A program made the translations under genes and the position numbers. 64,000 nucleotides of DNA from Alphaproteobacteria bacterium (lineage in GTDB: Bacteria; Pseudomonadota; Alphaproteobacteria; Caulobacterales; Aquidulcibacteraceae): the NCBI GenBank assembly GCA_018969015.1, contig JAGWZE010000009.1, forward strand, positions 45,780 through 109,779. Direction: 5' to 3'. How positions within the stretch are numbered: position 1 is the stretch's first letter; every line of letters starts with the position of its first letter. This document shows positions 1-8,678 of this stretch, in pieces. The notes under the pieces are model-generated. The model had not been told where the DNA came from. It did not search any database and was given only the letters and a program-made list of their open reading frames with translations.

Positions 1-2196
1 CCGCCCCTGGACGCATTCCTCGGCGCTCCGATCATCGTCGAAGACAAGATGATCGGCCTCGTCGGCCTCGCCAATCGCCCCGGCGGGTATGACCAAAGCG
101 TCCTCGACGAGCTGGCGCCGCTGCTCGAAGCGCTGGGGCGTCTCATCGTGGTCCGGGGCGAGCGCGACGCGCGCCGCGAGGCCGAGGCGCGCACGCGCGA
201 AGCGCTGCGCAAGGCCGACAAGGCCCTGCGCGACCTCTCCGCCTATCAGACCGCGCTCGATCAGCACGCGATCGTGGCCATCACCGATCCGCGCGGCGTG
301 ATCGAGTTCGTCAACGACCGATTCTGCACGATCAGCGGCTATTCGCGCGAAGAGCTCATCGGCGCGACGCACGCGATGCTCAATTCGCGGTCGCATCCCA
401 AGGCGTTCTTCGTCGACATGTGGCGCACGATCGGGCGCGGCGACATCTGGCACGGCGAGATCTGCAACCGGTCCAAGACGGGCGCGACCTACTGGGTCGA
501 CACCACGATCGTGCCGATGCTCGACGACGAGGGCCGGCCGATGCGCTACGTGTCGGTGCGCTACGACATCACTGAGCGCAAGGTCGCGGACGAGCGCCTC
601 GCCAACGCGCTGGCGCAGTTGTCCGGCTTCTTCGACATCTCGCTCGATCTGTTGTGCATCGCGGACGTGGATGGCCGGTTCGTGCGGGCCAGCAAGGCGT
701 TCGAAGCGGTGCTCGGCTATCCGTCGTCGGTGCTCGAGGGGCAGGACTTCCTGCCTTTGGTCCATCCGGACGATCAGGCCTCGACCATGGAGGCGATGGG
801 GCAGCTTGGCGACGGCGCCAAGGTGATCGATTTCGTCAATCGCTTCCGTACGACCGACGGCGCGTACCGCTCGATCGAGTGGCGCGCCACGCCCACCAAC
901 GGCCTCATCTACGCCGCCGCGCGCGACATCACCGAGCGCGTGGCGCACGAGCGCGAGCTGATCCAGGCGCGGCGCGACGCCGAAGCGGCGAGCACCGCGA
1001 AAAGCGCCTTCCTCGCGAACATGAGCCACGAGATCCGCACGCCGCTGAATGGCCTGACGGGTCTTCTTGGCGTGCTCGCCACGTCGCCGCTCGACACGCG
1101 CCAGAAGGAGATCGTCGATCTGCTCACGGCGTCGAGCCAATCGCTCGAGCGCCTGCTTTCGGACATCCTGGACCACTCCAAAATCGAGGCCGGCAAGCTC
1201 GAACTGGAGATCGCGACATTCGATCTCGTGCAGACGGTCGAAACCGCGGCGCAGCTGATGCGCGTGCGCGCGGACGACAAGGGGCTCGAGTTCGAGATCC
1301 ACTACGGCGACTCGGCGCGTGGCACGTTCGAGGGCGACGCGGTGCGCGTGCGCCAGGTCATCGCCAACCTGACGTCCAACGCCATCAAGTTCACCGATGC
1401 GGGCCGCGTGCATATCGGCATCGACGTCGTCGACGCGGCGGCGGATGCGCCGAGCATGGTGACGATCGTCGTCGAGGACACGGGCGTCGGCTTCGACGAG
1501 GAGGCCGCGTCGCGCCTGTTCGGCCGTTTCGAGCAGGCCGATCAGACGATCGCCCGCCGTTTCGGCGGCACCGGCCTTGGCCTAGCGATCTCCCGCGCGC
1601 TCGTGGAGATGATGGGCGGCGAGATCAGCGCCACGTCGCGCGTGGGCGTGGGCAGCCGTTTCGAAGTGCGTCTTCCCATGCGCCGTACGATGCCGCTGTG
1701 CGAGTTCGACACGCGCCTCGTCGACGCGCGGCCGGAGCCGCAGCCGGAGGCCGTCGAGGACGAGGGCGGGCTGCGCATCCTCGTCGCCGAGGATCACCCC
1801 ACCAATCGCCGCGTCGTCGAGCTGATCCTGGGGCCGATGGGCGCCAGTCTCACCTTCGCGGAGAATGGCCGCGAGGCCGTCGAGGCGTTCCAGGCGGCGA
1901 CGTTCGATCTCGTGCTGATGGACATGCAGATGCCGGTCATGGATGGCCTCGCGGCGACGCGCGAGATCCGGCGTCTGGAGGCGGAGCGCGGCGCGCCGCG
2001 CACGCCGATCGCGATGCTGAGCGCGAACGCGATGCGCGAGCACGTCGAGCTCGGGCGCGCTGCGGGCTGCGACGACTACATCGCCAAGCCCGTCACGCCG
2101 ACGATCCTCATCCAGGGCATCACGCGCCTTCTGACGGCGCAGCGCGAGGCGCCAGACACGAGCGAAGCGGGCGAGGGCGTGCAGAAGGCCGGCTGA
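1..2196 (+). CDS. Hybrid sensor histidine kinase (GAF-PAS-PAS-HisKA-HATPase-REC), 5' end outside window
   Basis: The reading frame is open from base 1, so the start lies upstream of the window. The visible 731 residues begin in the last strands of a GAF-like domain (FLGAPIIVEDKMIGLVGLA). Two PAS domains follow (about residues 80-190 and 200-315), each ending in a D-I-T-E-R motif. Next come a HisKA domain with the phospho-acceptor in MSHEIRTPLNG (His about 343), an ATPase with N box NLTSNAIKF and glycine box GGTGLGLAIS, and a C-terminal receiver whose phospho-Asp is in LVLMDMQMPVMDG (about 641). No transmembrane segment is visible, so it is probably a cytosolic multi-input kinase passing phosphate to an internal receiver and then, by family analogy, to a separate phosphotransfer protein. 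The signal cannot be told from sequence. Confidence 0.93.
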   Translation, partial: PPLDAFLGAPIIVEDKMIGLVGLANRPGGYDQSVLDELAPLLEALGRLIVVRGERDARREAEARTREALRKADKALRDLSAYQTALDQHAIVAITDPRGVIEFVNDRFCTISGYSREELIGATHAMLNSRSHPKAFFVDMWRTIGRGDIWHGEICNRSKTGATYWVDTTIVPMLDDEGRPMRYVSVRYDITERKVADERLANALAQLSGFFDISLDLLCIADVDGRFVRASKAFEAVLGYPSSVLEGQDFLPLVHPDDQASTMEAMGQLGDGAKVIDFVNRFRTTDGAYRSIEWRATPTNGLIYAAARDITERVAHERELIQARRDAEAASTAKSAFLANMSHEIRTPLNGLTGLLGVLATSPLDTRQKEIVDLLTASSQSLERLLSDILDHSKIEAGKLELEIATFDLVQTVETAAQLMRVRADDKGLEFEIHYGDSARGTFEGDAVRVRQVIANLTSNAIKFTDAGRVHIGIDVVDAAADAPSMVTIVVEDTGVGFDEEAASRLFGRFEQADQTIARRFGGTGLGLAISRALVEMMGGEISATSRVGVGSRFEVRLPMRRTMPLCEFDTRLVDARPEPQPEAVEDEGGLRILVAEDHPTNRRVVELILGPMGASLTFAENGREAVEAFQAATFDLVLMDMQMPVMDGLAATREIRRLEAERGAPRTPIAMLSANAMREHVELGRAAGCDDYIAKPVTPTILIQGITRLLTAQREAPDTSEAGEGVQKAG

Positions 2197-2206
2197 TCCT
2201 TGCGGA

Positions 2207-2923
2207 TCACTTGCGCGCCAGCGCGCGCATCCAGGCGCGTCCCGCCACCGCCACGGCGAAGAACGCGACCACGGCCGCGGCCACGGCGAGCCAGGCGCCA
2301 AGGCCGGCGCCGTTGAGGCCGGCGATCGCCGCGGAGCCCGCGAACGCGATCAACGCCATTTTCGGCACGCTGCCGAGCGCCGTGCCGGCAATGAAATCGC
2401 GGAACCGGATGGGTGTGCAGCCCGCGGCGACATTGACGACGACGGACGGCACCGTCGGCACCATGCGGATCGCAGCGCTTGCGGCGAAACCGTGCTTCGC
2501 CAGCTGCGTCATCGTTGCGGTCAGTTTCGGGCCGGCGTGGCGCGCGAGCGCTGCGGCGCCGAACCGGCGCCCGACGGCGAAGCCCAGGCTGCAGTGTAAG
2601 AGCTTGCCGACCCAGCTGTAGAAAAAGCCGGCCCACGGCCCGAACGCGGCGACGAGAGCGGGGATGAGAACGATCTGCGGCGCGCCGATCGAGGCGAGGC
2701 CCGCGAAGCCGAGAATGGCGGCGGGCGCCGCCCACGGGCTGTGCCGTGCGAGGTCGAGCCACCGGCCGAGCGTGGCGCCCGAGTCGAACGGCAGGACCAT
2801 GGCCGTGACGCTCACGAGCGCAAATACCGCGGTCACGCCGATGGCGAGGACGAGCGGCCGCTTCGTCGTCGGCGGCTGAGGCGCTTCGGCCGGAGCCGGA
2901 TCGTCCGGAGGCGCGGCCGTCAC
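2207..2923 (-). CDS. VTT-domain (TVP38/TMEM64, DedA-like) membrane protein
   Basis: This 238-residue polytopic membrane protein has an N-terminal hydrophobic helix (about 25-45), then the VTT/SNARE-associated core with GFAGLASIGAPQIVLIP and the re-entrant GFFYSWVGKLLHCSLGF stretch. Several further helices and an alanine-rich C-terminal helix follow. Start is GTG at 2923, whose GTGA overlaps the stop of the upstream glycosyltransferase, so the genes are translationally coupled. VTT proteins are lipid scramblases, and the related DedA proteins have been implicated in returning undecaprenyl phosphate across the membrane. Because the operon encodes polyprenyl-phosphate glycosyltransferases, a carrier-lipid recycling role is a reasonable inference, but not shown by sequence alone. 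Confidence 0.88.
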   Translation of the reverse strand: MTAAPPDDPAPAEAPQPPTTKRPLVLAIGVTAVFALVSVTAMVLPFDSGATLGRWLDLARHSPWAAPAAILGFAGLASIGAPQIVLIPALVAAFGPWAGFFYSWVGKLLHCSLGFAVGRRFGAAALARHAGPKLTATMTQLAKHGFAASAAIRMVPTVPSVVVNVAAGCTPIRFRDFIAGTALGSVPKMALIAFAGSAAIAGLNGAGLGAWLAVAAAVVAFFAVAVAGRAWMRALARK

Positions 2924-4578
2924 CGCGACGCCGCGGGCGGCCGGGCCGCATAGATGGTCAGCTCGAGGTAATCGCCGTTCGAATAGTTCACGCCGGCGAC
3001 GGCGCCGATGGGCTGGACCGCGAGTCCGAGCGCGGCGGTGCGCGCGAGGAAAGCTTCGCGCTCCTCGACGCCGATCAGCGCGAGGGCACAGGCGGGATCG
3101 GCGGCGAGCACGTCGGCGGCCTGCAGCGGCGTCACGCGCTTCGTCAGGTCAGGGCCATACAGGAAGACGAGGCTCGGCTCCTGGTAGGGCGAGGTGGCGA
3201 GCGTCGCGTTCGGGCAGGCGCGCACGGACTGGACGGCGGCGGCGACGCGCGGCGCTAGCCAGATGTGGTCGAGGCGCGGCACGGCGGCCGCGAACGTCAC
3301 CGGCCAGACGACGACGGCCGCGACGGCGGCGGCGATCAGCGCACGCACGGCCTCGCCGCGCGCCGCAAACCACAGAAGCGCGCCCGCGGCCAGCAGGCCC
3401 AGCGTCGCGGTGGCGACGAGCAGCGGATCGATGACCTTCTCGAAGTGCTGCACGAGCGCCGGTCCGAGCGCGACGGCCAGGAGCGTCACCGCGAGCCACA
3501 GCACGGCGAAGACGGCGCCGGCGATCCTCCACCGCCCGAGCGGGGCGCCTGCGGGGGCAAACGCGGCGGCGGCGGCGAGGATCGCGAGGGCCGGATACGT
3601 CGGCAGGACGTAGTGGGGCAGCTTGGTCGCGACGAACTCGAAAATGAGCCATGTCGGCACGATCCACGCGATCAGGAACCTGATCGCCGGCTCGGTGCGG
3701 CCGCGCCACACGAACGGCGCGGCGAACCCCGCGAGCAGCGAGCCCGGCCAGAACGTCAGCACGAACAGCAGAAGATAGTAGCCCGGCGGGCCGGCGTGGG
3801 ACTGCTGCGCGTCGCCCACCTTGCCGAGCAGGTTGCGGCCGACGGAGTGGGCGAAGAAGTCGCCGTTGCTCACCACGCTGATCGCGACGTACCAGGGCAG
3901 CGCGATCGCAAGGAACAAGGGCGCGCCCCATCCGGCGTGCAGGCCGCGCAGCCACGCGAATTTCCGATCCCACGCCAGCAGCACGGCGATGGTCGAGCCG
4001 CACACCATCAGGATGATGGGGCCCTTCAGCATCATGCCGACGCCGAGCGCCGCCCAGAACGCCGCCGCGCGCCAGCGCGGGCCATCGGGCTTGAGATAGA
4101 TGGTGAGCAGCGCCGCCTGCGCCGCGACGATGGAGAAGAGCAGCGCGGCGTCGGTCTTGGCGGTGCGGGCCTCGAAGCCCACCATGAAGCTCATGGCCAA
4201 GAGCGCGCCGGCCGCGAGCCCGGCGTTGCGTCCGAACAGGGCGGCGCCAAGAAGCCCGGTGATCAGCACGGCGCCGATGCAGGCAAGCAGCGACGGCACG
4301 CGATAGGCCCAGATCTCGCGCGCTTCGGGCGAACTCAGCGCCGTGACGGCGGCCGATTGCAGCCAGTAGATGCCGGCCGGCTGCAGGTAGCGCGGCTCCT
4401 CCTGGAAGCGGATGTCGATCAAATCGCCGCTCGTCATCATCTGCGTGCTGGCGACAGCGTAGCGGGACTCGTCGCGATCCGTCGGCGGGACCTGCGCGAG
4501 GCCCGGGACCAGCAGCACGAGGGCGAACGCCAGCAGCGCGAGCAGGTCGCGCCAGGACAGGGACCGCGCTTCGCTCAC
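2920..4578 (-). CDS. ArnT/PMT-like glycosyltransferase family 39
   Basis: This 552-residue multi-pass membrane protein carries the GT39 acidic signature in the first periplasmic loop, PPTDRDESRY (D34, D36, E37), followed by YLQPAGIYWLQSAAV. Roughly a dozen hydrophobic helices and a soluble C-terminal region make the usual ArnT/PMT architecture. The family moves a sugar from a polyprenyl-phosphate donor to lipid A or another acceptor on the outer face of the inner membrane. GTG start at 4578 overlaps the stop of the GT2 gene (GTGA), and its own stop overlaps the start of the VTT gene. A paralogue lies at 57222-58967. The sugar and acceptor are unknown. Confidence 0.92.
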   Translation of the reverse strand: MSEARSLSWRDLLALLAFALVLLVPGLAQVPPTDRDESRYAVASTQMMTSGDLIDIRFQEEPRYLQPAGIYWLQSAAVTALSSPEAREIWAYRVPSLLACIGAVLITGLLGAALFGRNAGLAAGALLAMSFMVGFEARTAKTDAALLFSIVAAQAALLTIYLKPDGPRWRAAAFWAALGVGMMLKGPIILMVCGSTIAVLLAWDRKFAWLRGLHAGWGAPLFLAIALPWYVAISVVSNGDFFAHSVGRNLLGKVGDAQQSHAGPPGYYLLLFVLTFWPGSLLAGFAAPFVWRGRTEPAIRFLIAWIVPTWLIFEFVATKLPHYVLPTYPALAILAAAAAFAPAGAPLGRWRIAGAVFAVLWLAVTLLAVALGPALVQHFEKVIDPLLVATATLGLLAAGALLWFAARGEAVRALIAAAVAAVVVWPVTFAAAVPRLDHIWLAPRVAAAVQSVRACPNATLATSPYQEPSLVFLYGPDLTKRVTPLQAADVLAADPACALALIGVEEREAFLARTAALGLAVQPIGAVAGVNYSNGDYLELTIYAARPPAASR

Positions 4579-5309
4579 CGCGGCGCCTCCGGCAGGATCG
4601 TCGGCGCCTGCGTGCGGCGCACCAGCCAGATCACGCCGACCAGATCGAACACGCCGACCACGGCGCGGCCGAGATTGGTGTACTTCGACGTTCCCGCCCG
4701 GCGCGCGCGGTGGCGCACCTCATGGTTCAGAAGCGGGTGGCCGTAGCGCTGGAACAGCGCCGGCAGGAAGCGATGCATGCCCTCGAAGCAGGGCAGGAGC
4801 AGGAAGCGGTCGCGCGGGAACACCTTCACCCCGCAGCCGGTGTCGGGGCAATGGTCCCCGAGGACGGCGGCCCGGAAGCCGTTCGCGATCCGGGTGGCGA
4901 TCAGGCGGGAGACGGGGTCGTCCCGGCGCACCCGTACGCCCGCAACGATCGGACCGGGCGCGCCGGCGGCCCAGGCGCGGCCGAGCATGTCCGGCAGGTC
5001 GGCGGGATCGTTCTGGCCGTCGCCGTCCAGCGTCGCGATCCAGGCCGCCCGCGCGGCCAGGACGCCGGTGCGGACCGCCTGCGACTTGCCGCAGCGCTTG
5101 GCGTGCCGCACCAGCCGCACCCGCGGGTCGGCCGCAGCCATGCGGGCGAGGATGTCGGGCGTGCCGTCCGTCGAGCCGTCGTCCACGAACACGACCTCGA
5201 ACGGGGCCACAGGCCCCATCTTCTCAATGACTTCGGCGCACACGGCCTCGACGTTCTCGGCCTCGTTCAGCACCGCGATGACGACGCTGGCGCGCGGCTC
5301 ACTGCTCAC
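4575..5309 (-). CDS. Glycosyltransferase family 2, DPM1/ArnC-like polyprenyl-phosphate sugar synthase
   Basis: The 244-residue GT-A protein has an N-terminal VVIAVLNEAENV strand, the UDP-sugar aspartates in FVDDGSTDGT (D43, D44) and the metal-binding TLDGDGQNDP motif. It lacks the two C-terminal membrane helices of ArnC-type enzymes, so it resembles soluble dolichol-phosphate mannose synthases. It probably loads a sugar onto undecaprenyl phosphate in the cytosol for use by the downstream GT39. It is the first gene of a three-gene coupled operon (GT2, GT39, VTT). The second GT2/GT39 set at 57-60 kb is closely similar, with the same GDGQNDPADLP sequence in both GT2 proteins. Confidence 0.92.
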   Translation of the reverse strand: MSSEPRASVVIAVLNEAENVEAVCAEVIEKMGPVAPFEVVFVDDGSTDGTPDILARMAAADPRVRLVRHAKRCGKSQAVRTGVLAARAAWIATLDGDGQNDPADLPDMLGRAWAAGAPGPIVAGVRVRRDDPVSRLIATRIANGFRAAVLGDHCPDTGCGVKVFPRDRFLLLPCFEGMHRFLPALFQRYGHPLLNHEVRHRARRAGTSKYTNLGRAVVGVFDLVGVIWLVRRTQAPTILPEAPR

Positions 5310-5457
5310 GGGAGCCTCCGGGCGCCACGGCGCGTGTGTGCTGGTCGTTCACGTAAATGCCCTCTTGGCCGCAACCTATCCGCGTCCATGCCCCAGGGGT
5401 AGACCGGATGGCCAGCCTGCTGCTGCCGGCGGTTGCTAGCGAGGCCGCGGGGCCCGG

Positions 5458-5952
5458 TCAAAGGCCGAAGCGTTTGGGCTCCGCCTTGATGAGGGCTTCG
5501 AGCTTCGGCATGCCCGCGGCCAGGGAGTTGCGCAGCTGGCCCGTGATCAGGCCGCCGAGCGGGAAGATGGCGCTCGCCTTGCCGGACCAGAGGAGCTCGC
5601 AGCCGTCGACCGTGGGGACGACGGTGTAGTCCTCCGCGCCGGCGGAGACGGGCAGGCTCGACTCCTCGAACCGGAACGCCATGCGGCGGCCCTCGTCCCA
5701 GGCGTAGAAGTATTCGTGCACCACCTGGTCGCCGATCTCGACGGTGCGGGTGGTGCCGACGCCGAACGGCTCCGGGCTCGTCCACGTCACCTTGGTGATC
5801 GGCAGCCACTGGGCCCAGGTCGGCCCGTCGCGCAGCGCCGCCCACACGGCCGAAGCCGGAACCTTGAAGGCGTGACGCGCCAGCGGCTTCTCGACGGCCG
5901 ACGTCAGGAACTCTGGGCCTACGGGTTTGTGGCGGCGGGTCGGTTTCGGCAT
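5458..5952 (-). CDS. SRPBCC (START/Bet v 1-like) family protein
   Basis: A 164-residue protein with features of the SRPBCC helix-grip fold: an amphipathic segment (AVWAALRDGPTWAQWLP) followed by alternating strands typical of polyketide cyclase/AHSA1-type proteins (GDQVVHEYFYAWDEGRRMAF). Such proteins bind hydrophobic ligands, and the specific ligand cannot be read here. The ATG at 5952 (MPKPTRRHKP) was preferred over an upstream in-frame ATG at 6042 because the fold begins soon after it and the extra 30 residues look non-coding. The C-terminus ends in KAEPKRFGL. It is divergently placed from the acyl-CoA dehydrogenase operon. Confidence 0.8.
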   Translation of the reverse strand: MPKPTRRHKPVGPEFLTSAVEKPLARHAFKVPASAVWAALRDGPTWAQWLPITKVTWTSPEPFGVGTTRTVEIGDQVVHEYFYAWDEGRRMAFRFEESSLPVSAGAEDYTVVPTVDGCELLWSGKASAIFPLGGLITGQLRNSLAAGMPKLEALIKAEPKRFGL

Positions 5953-6269
5953 CGGTGCGGCTCCTGTGCGCGAGGCAGTGTGTCGCGTAAGCGCTAGGAG
6001 CGCCCGCGCGGCGGCGCAAGGGCGACGTGTCTCTCCGTACACAGACCAATCCCTGCGCGTCGCACGACGGCGCGAGGTTCCGTGACGGCGCCCGCGCCGG
6101 CATCTGGACGCCCTCGATCCTGTGGTGTCGTATATGCGCCGCCAGCGCCGCGCGCATCTCGCGAGGCGTGGCGCCGCACCTGCGAACGCTCGAAGCGGAC
6201 GCGTGCGGCGATTGCGAAGTTTCGGATCAGCGCGCGCCGACGCGTGCGGTCCTGCCGAGGAGCCGACGC
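5953..6269. other. 317-base divergent intergenic region
   Basis: This stretch separates the SRPBCC gene (minus) from the acyl-CoA dehydrogenase operon (plus) and should hold both promoters. The only AT-rich spot is GTCGTATATGCG near 6127-6138, a possible -10 region for the rightward operon. No convincing -35, operator palindrome, RNA gene or small gene was seen. Open frames crossing it look like GC-driven shadows. Confidence 0.4.
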
Positions 6270-7406
6270 ATGAACCTCGATTTCTCCGACGATCAGAAAG
6301 CGCTGCAGGATCAGGTGCGGCGTTTCCTGGCGGCGCGCTGCACGTCTGCTGCAGTGCGCGCCGTGGCGGAAGGTCCGCAGCTGTTCGACCGGGCGCTCTA
6401 TGCGGGCCTCGCGGAGATGGGCGTGCTCGGCGTCGCGATCCCGGAAGCCTATGGCGGGCTCGGGCTCACGCATCTGGAGCTGTGTCTCGTCGCGGAAGAG
6501 CTCGGCCGCGCGATCGCGCCGACGCCCGTCGCGTCCTCCATCTATCTCGCCGCGGAGTTCCTGCTGCAGGCGGGGACCGAGGCGCAGAAGCAGGCCTGGC
6601 TGCCGAAACTCGCCGCCGGCACGGCGGTGGGCGCGTTCGCGTTCGCCGAGGGCCAGGGCGAAACCACGCCGGCGCGGATCAAGACCGTGGCGCGCGGCGG
6701 AAAGCTCACCGGCGAAAAGGCCGCGGTGCTGGACGGCGACGTCGCCGACGTCGCGATCGTCGCGGCGCGCACGGGCGAGGGCGATGGTCCCGAAGCGATC
6801 TCGCTGTTCCTCGTCGATCTCGCCGCCGAAGGCGTCACGCGCGAGGCCGTGACGACGATCGACCCCACGCGCAGCTATGCGCGCATCGCGTTCAAGAATG
6901 CGCCGGCCGAGCCGCTCGGCGGCGCGGGCGAGGGATGGCACATCGCCTCGCAGGTGCTCGATCGCGCAGCGATCCTGATGGCGTTCGAGCAGGTCGGCGG
7001 CGCCGATCGCGCGCTCGAGATGGCCCGCGACTACGCACTCGACCGCATGGCGTTCGGTCGGCCGATCGGCTCGTTCCAGGCGATCAAGCACATGCTCGCG
7101 GACATGTACGTCTCGGCGACGCTTGCGCGCTCGAACTGCTACTATGCCGCGTGGGCGCTTTCGGCTGGTGCAGCCGAGTTGCCCGTCGCCGCCGCGACCG
7201 CGCGCGTCTCGGCCACGCAGGCCTTCCTGCACTGCGCGAAGAACAACATCCAGGTGCATGGCGGCATGGGCTTCACCTGGGCCTTCGACTGCCACCTGTT
7301 CTATCGCCGCGCGAATGCGCTCGCGCTGGCGCTCGGGTCTCAATCGGTTTGGGAAGATCATCTCATCGCGCGCATGCGCGCCGGCAACGCCGCCGAAGCC
7401 GCCTGA
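6270..7406 (+). CDS. Acyl-CoA dehydrogenase family protein (first of pair)
   Basis: A 378-residue flavoenzyme of the acyl-CoA dehydrogenase fold. The N-terminal helical domain (FSDDQKALQDQVRRFLAARC) is followed by a middle beta domain and a C-terminal helical domain with DRMAFGRPIGSFQAIKH and QVHGGMGFTW. The start at 6270 has a GAGGAG ribosome-binding site 7 bases upstream; longer frames upstream lack homology-like sequence. The gene heads an operon of acyl-CoA dehydrogenase, acyl-CoA dehydrogenase, SDR and acyl-CoA ligase. Two adjacent divergent dehydrogenases often act as a heteromer on bulky substrates such as steroid side chains, so this may be one of two subunits. The substrate is unknown. 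Confidence 0.9.
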   Translation: MNLDFSDDQKALQDQVRRFLAARCTSAAVRAVAEGPQLFDRALYAGLAEMGVLGVAIPEAYGGLGLTHLELCLVAEELGRAIAPTPVASSIYLAAEFLLQAGTEAQKQAWLPKLAAGTAVGAFAFAEGQGETTPARIKTVARGGKLTGEKAAVLDGDVADVAIVAARTGEGDGPEAISLFLVDLAAEGVTREAVTTIDPTRSYARIAFKNAPAEPLGGAGEGWHIASQVLDRAAILMAFEQVGGADRALEMARDYALDRMAFGRPIGSFQAIKHMLADMYVSATLARSNCYYAAWALSAGAAELPVAAATARVSATQAFLHCAKNNIQVHGGMGFTWAFDCHLFYRRANALALALGSQSVWEDHLIARMRAGNAAEAA

Positions 7407-7418
7407 AGGGAGGGCGAC

Positions 7419-8678
7419 ATGGATTTCAACGACACCCCGCAGGAAGCCGCGTTCCGCGCCGAAGCGCGCGCCTGGATCGCCGCCAACGCGCCGAAGCACC
7501 TCGAAGCCGAGCTGAAGCGCGCGAGCTTCGGCTCCAACGGCATCGCCAGCGAAGATCCGCTCAAGGCCGCGAAGGCCTGGCAGAAGAAGAAGGCCGACGC
7601 CGGCTGGGCCTGCCTGCACTGGCCGAAGGAATATGGCGGCGGCGCGCGCTCGGCGATCGAGCGCGTGATCTGGGGCCAGGAGGAGGGCGTCTATGGCGCG
7701 CTTTCCGGGCCGTTCGTCATCGGGCACGGCATGTGCGGCCCGACGGTGATGAGCTGGGCGAGCGAGGAGCACAAGCGCCGCCTGCTGCCACCGCTCGCCA
7801 GCGGCGAGGAGATCTGGTGTCAGCTTTTCTCCGAGCCAGCCGGCGGCTCCGATCTCGCGGGCCTGCGCACGCGCGCGGTCAAGGCCGAAGACGGCTCGGG
7901 CGACTGGATCATCAACGGCCAGAAGATCTGGACGAGCGGCGCCCAGCATTCCGACTGGGGCCTGCTCATTACCCGGACCGACCCGAACGTGCCCAAGCAC
8001 AAGGGTCTGACGATGTTCTTCCTGTCCATGAAGACGCCGGGCGTCGAGGTCCGGCCGATCAAGCAGGCGAACGGCAAATCCGAGTTCAACGAGGTGTACT
8101 TCACCGACGTGCGCATCCCGGACTCGCAGCGCCTCGGCGCCGTCGGCCAGGGCTGGGAAGTGTCGCTGACGACGCTGATGAACGAGCGTCTTTCGATCGG
8201 CTCGGGCATGTCGACCGGTTTCCCGGAGCTCTTCCGGCTCTGCATGGAGATGGAGATCGACGGCCGCGCCGCCGTCGATGATCGCGCCGTGCGCTCCAAG
8301 CTCGCGCAGTTCGCGGTGCGCCAGTCCGGCCTGAAATACACGGGCATGCGGGCGATCACCGCGCTCAGCAAAGGCGAGACGCCGGGCCCGGAAAACTCGA
8401 TCGGCAAGCTCGTCGCGGGCGCGACGATGCAGGAACTGGCGATGTTCGCGCTGGATCTGCAGGGCCAGTCCGGCGTGGTCTGGGACGAGACGAGCCCGCA
8501 GAACGGGCGCTTCCAGGCGATGCTGATGCGCTCGCCGGCCACGCGCATCGAAGGCGGCTCGGACGAGATCCTGCGCAACATCATCGCCGAGCGCGTGCTC
8601 GGCCTGCCGGCGGACGTGCGCGTCGACAAGAACGTGCCGTTCAAGGACATCCCGACGAGCGGGAGGACGAAATCGTGA
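7419..8678 (+). CDS. Acyl-CoA dehydrogenase family protein (second of pair)
   Basis: A 419-residue acyl-CoA dehydrogenase with the FAD-binding middle-domain motif FSEPAGGSDLAGLRTRA and WIINGQKIWTSGAQ, and a C-terminal stretch RIEGGSDEILRNIIAERVLGLP-like that closes the flavin site (positions about 370-392). It starts 12 bases after the first dehydrogenase and its stop overlaps the SDR start (GTGA), so the operon is tightly coupled. It is longer and more canonical than its upstream partner and could carry the catalytic base while the partner is structural. That division of labour is inference from known heteromeric pairs. Confidence 0.92.
   Translation: MDFNDTPQEAAFRAEARAWIAANAPKHLEAELKRASFGSNGIASEDPLKAAKAWQKKKADAGWACLHWPKEYGGGARSAIERVIWGQEEGVYGALSGPFVIGHGMCGPTVMSWASEEHKRRLLPPLASGEEIWCQLFSEPAGGSDLAGLRTRAVKAEDGSGDWIINGQKIWTSGAQHSDWGLLITRTDPNVPKHKGLTMFFLSMKTPGVEVRPIKQANGKSEFNEVYFTDVRIPDSQRLGAVGQGWEVSLTTLMNERLSIGSGMSTGFPELFRLCMEMEIDGRAAVDDRAVRSKLAQFAVRQSGLKYTGMRAITALSKGETPGPENSIGKLVAGATMQELAMFALDLQGQSGVVWDETSPQNGRFQAMLMRSPATRIEGGSDEILRNIIAERVLGLPADVRVDKNVPFKDIPTSGRTKS

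Noticed and set aside
3265..4746. 493-codon plus-strand open frame opposite the GT39 gene
   Set aside because: Composition is dominated by Arg, Ala, Gly and His with no domain, as expected for an antisense frame in GC-rich DNA; the minus-strand GT39 has clear motifs.
5994..8000. 668-codon minus-strand open frame opposite the acyl-CoA dehydrogenases
   Set aside because: No recognisable domain; both plus-strand dehydrogenases have intact family motifs and ribosome sites. A GC-driven shadow.
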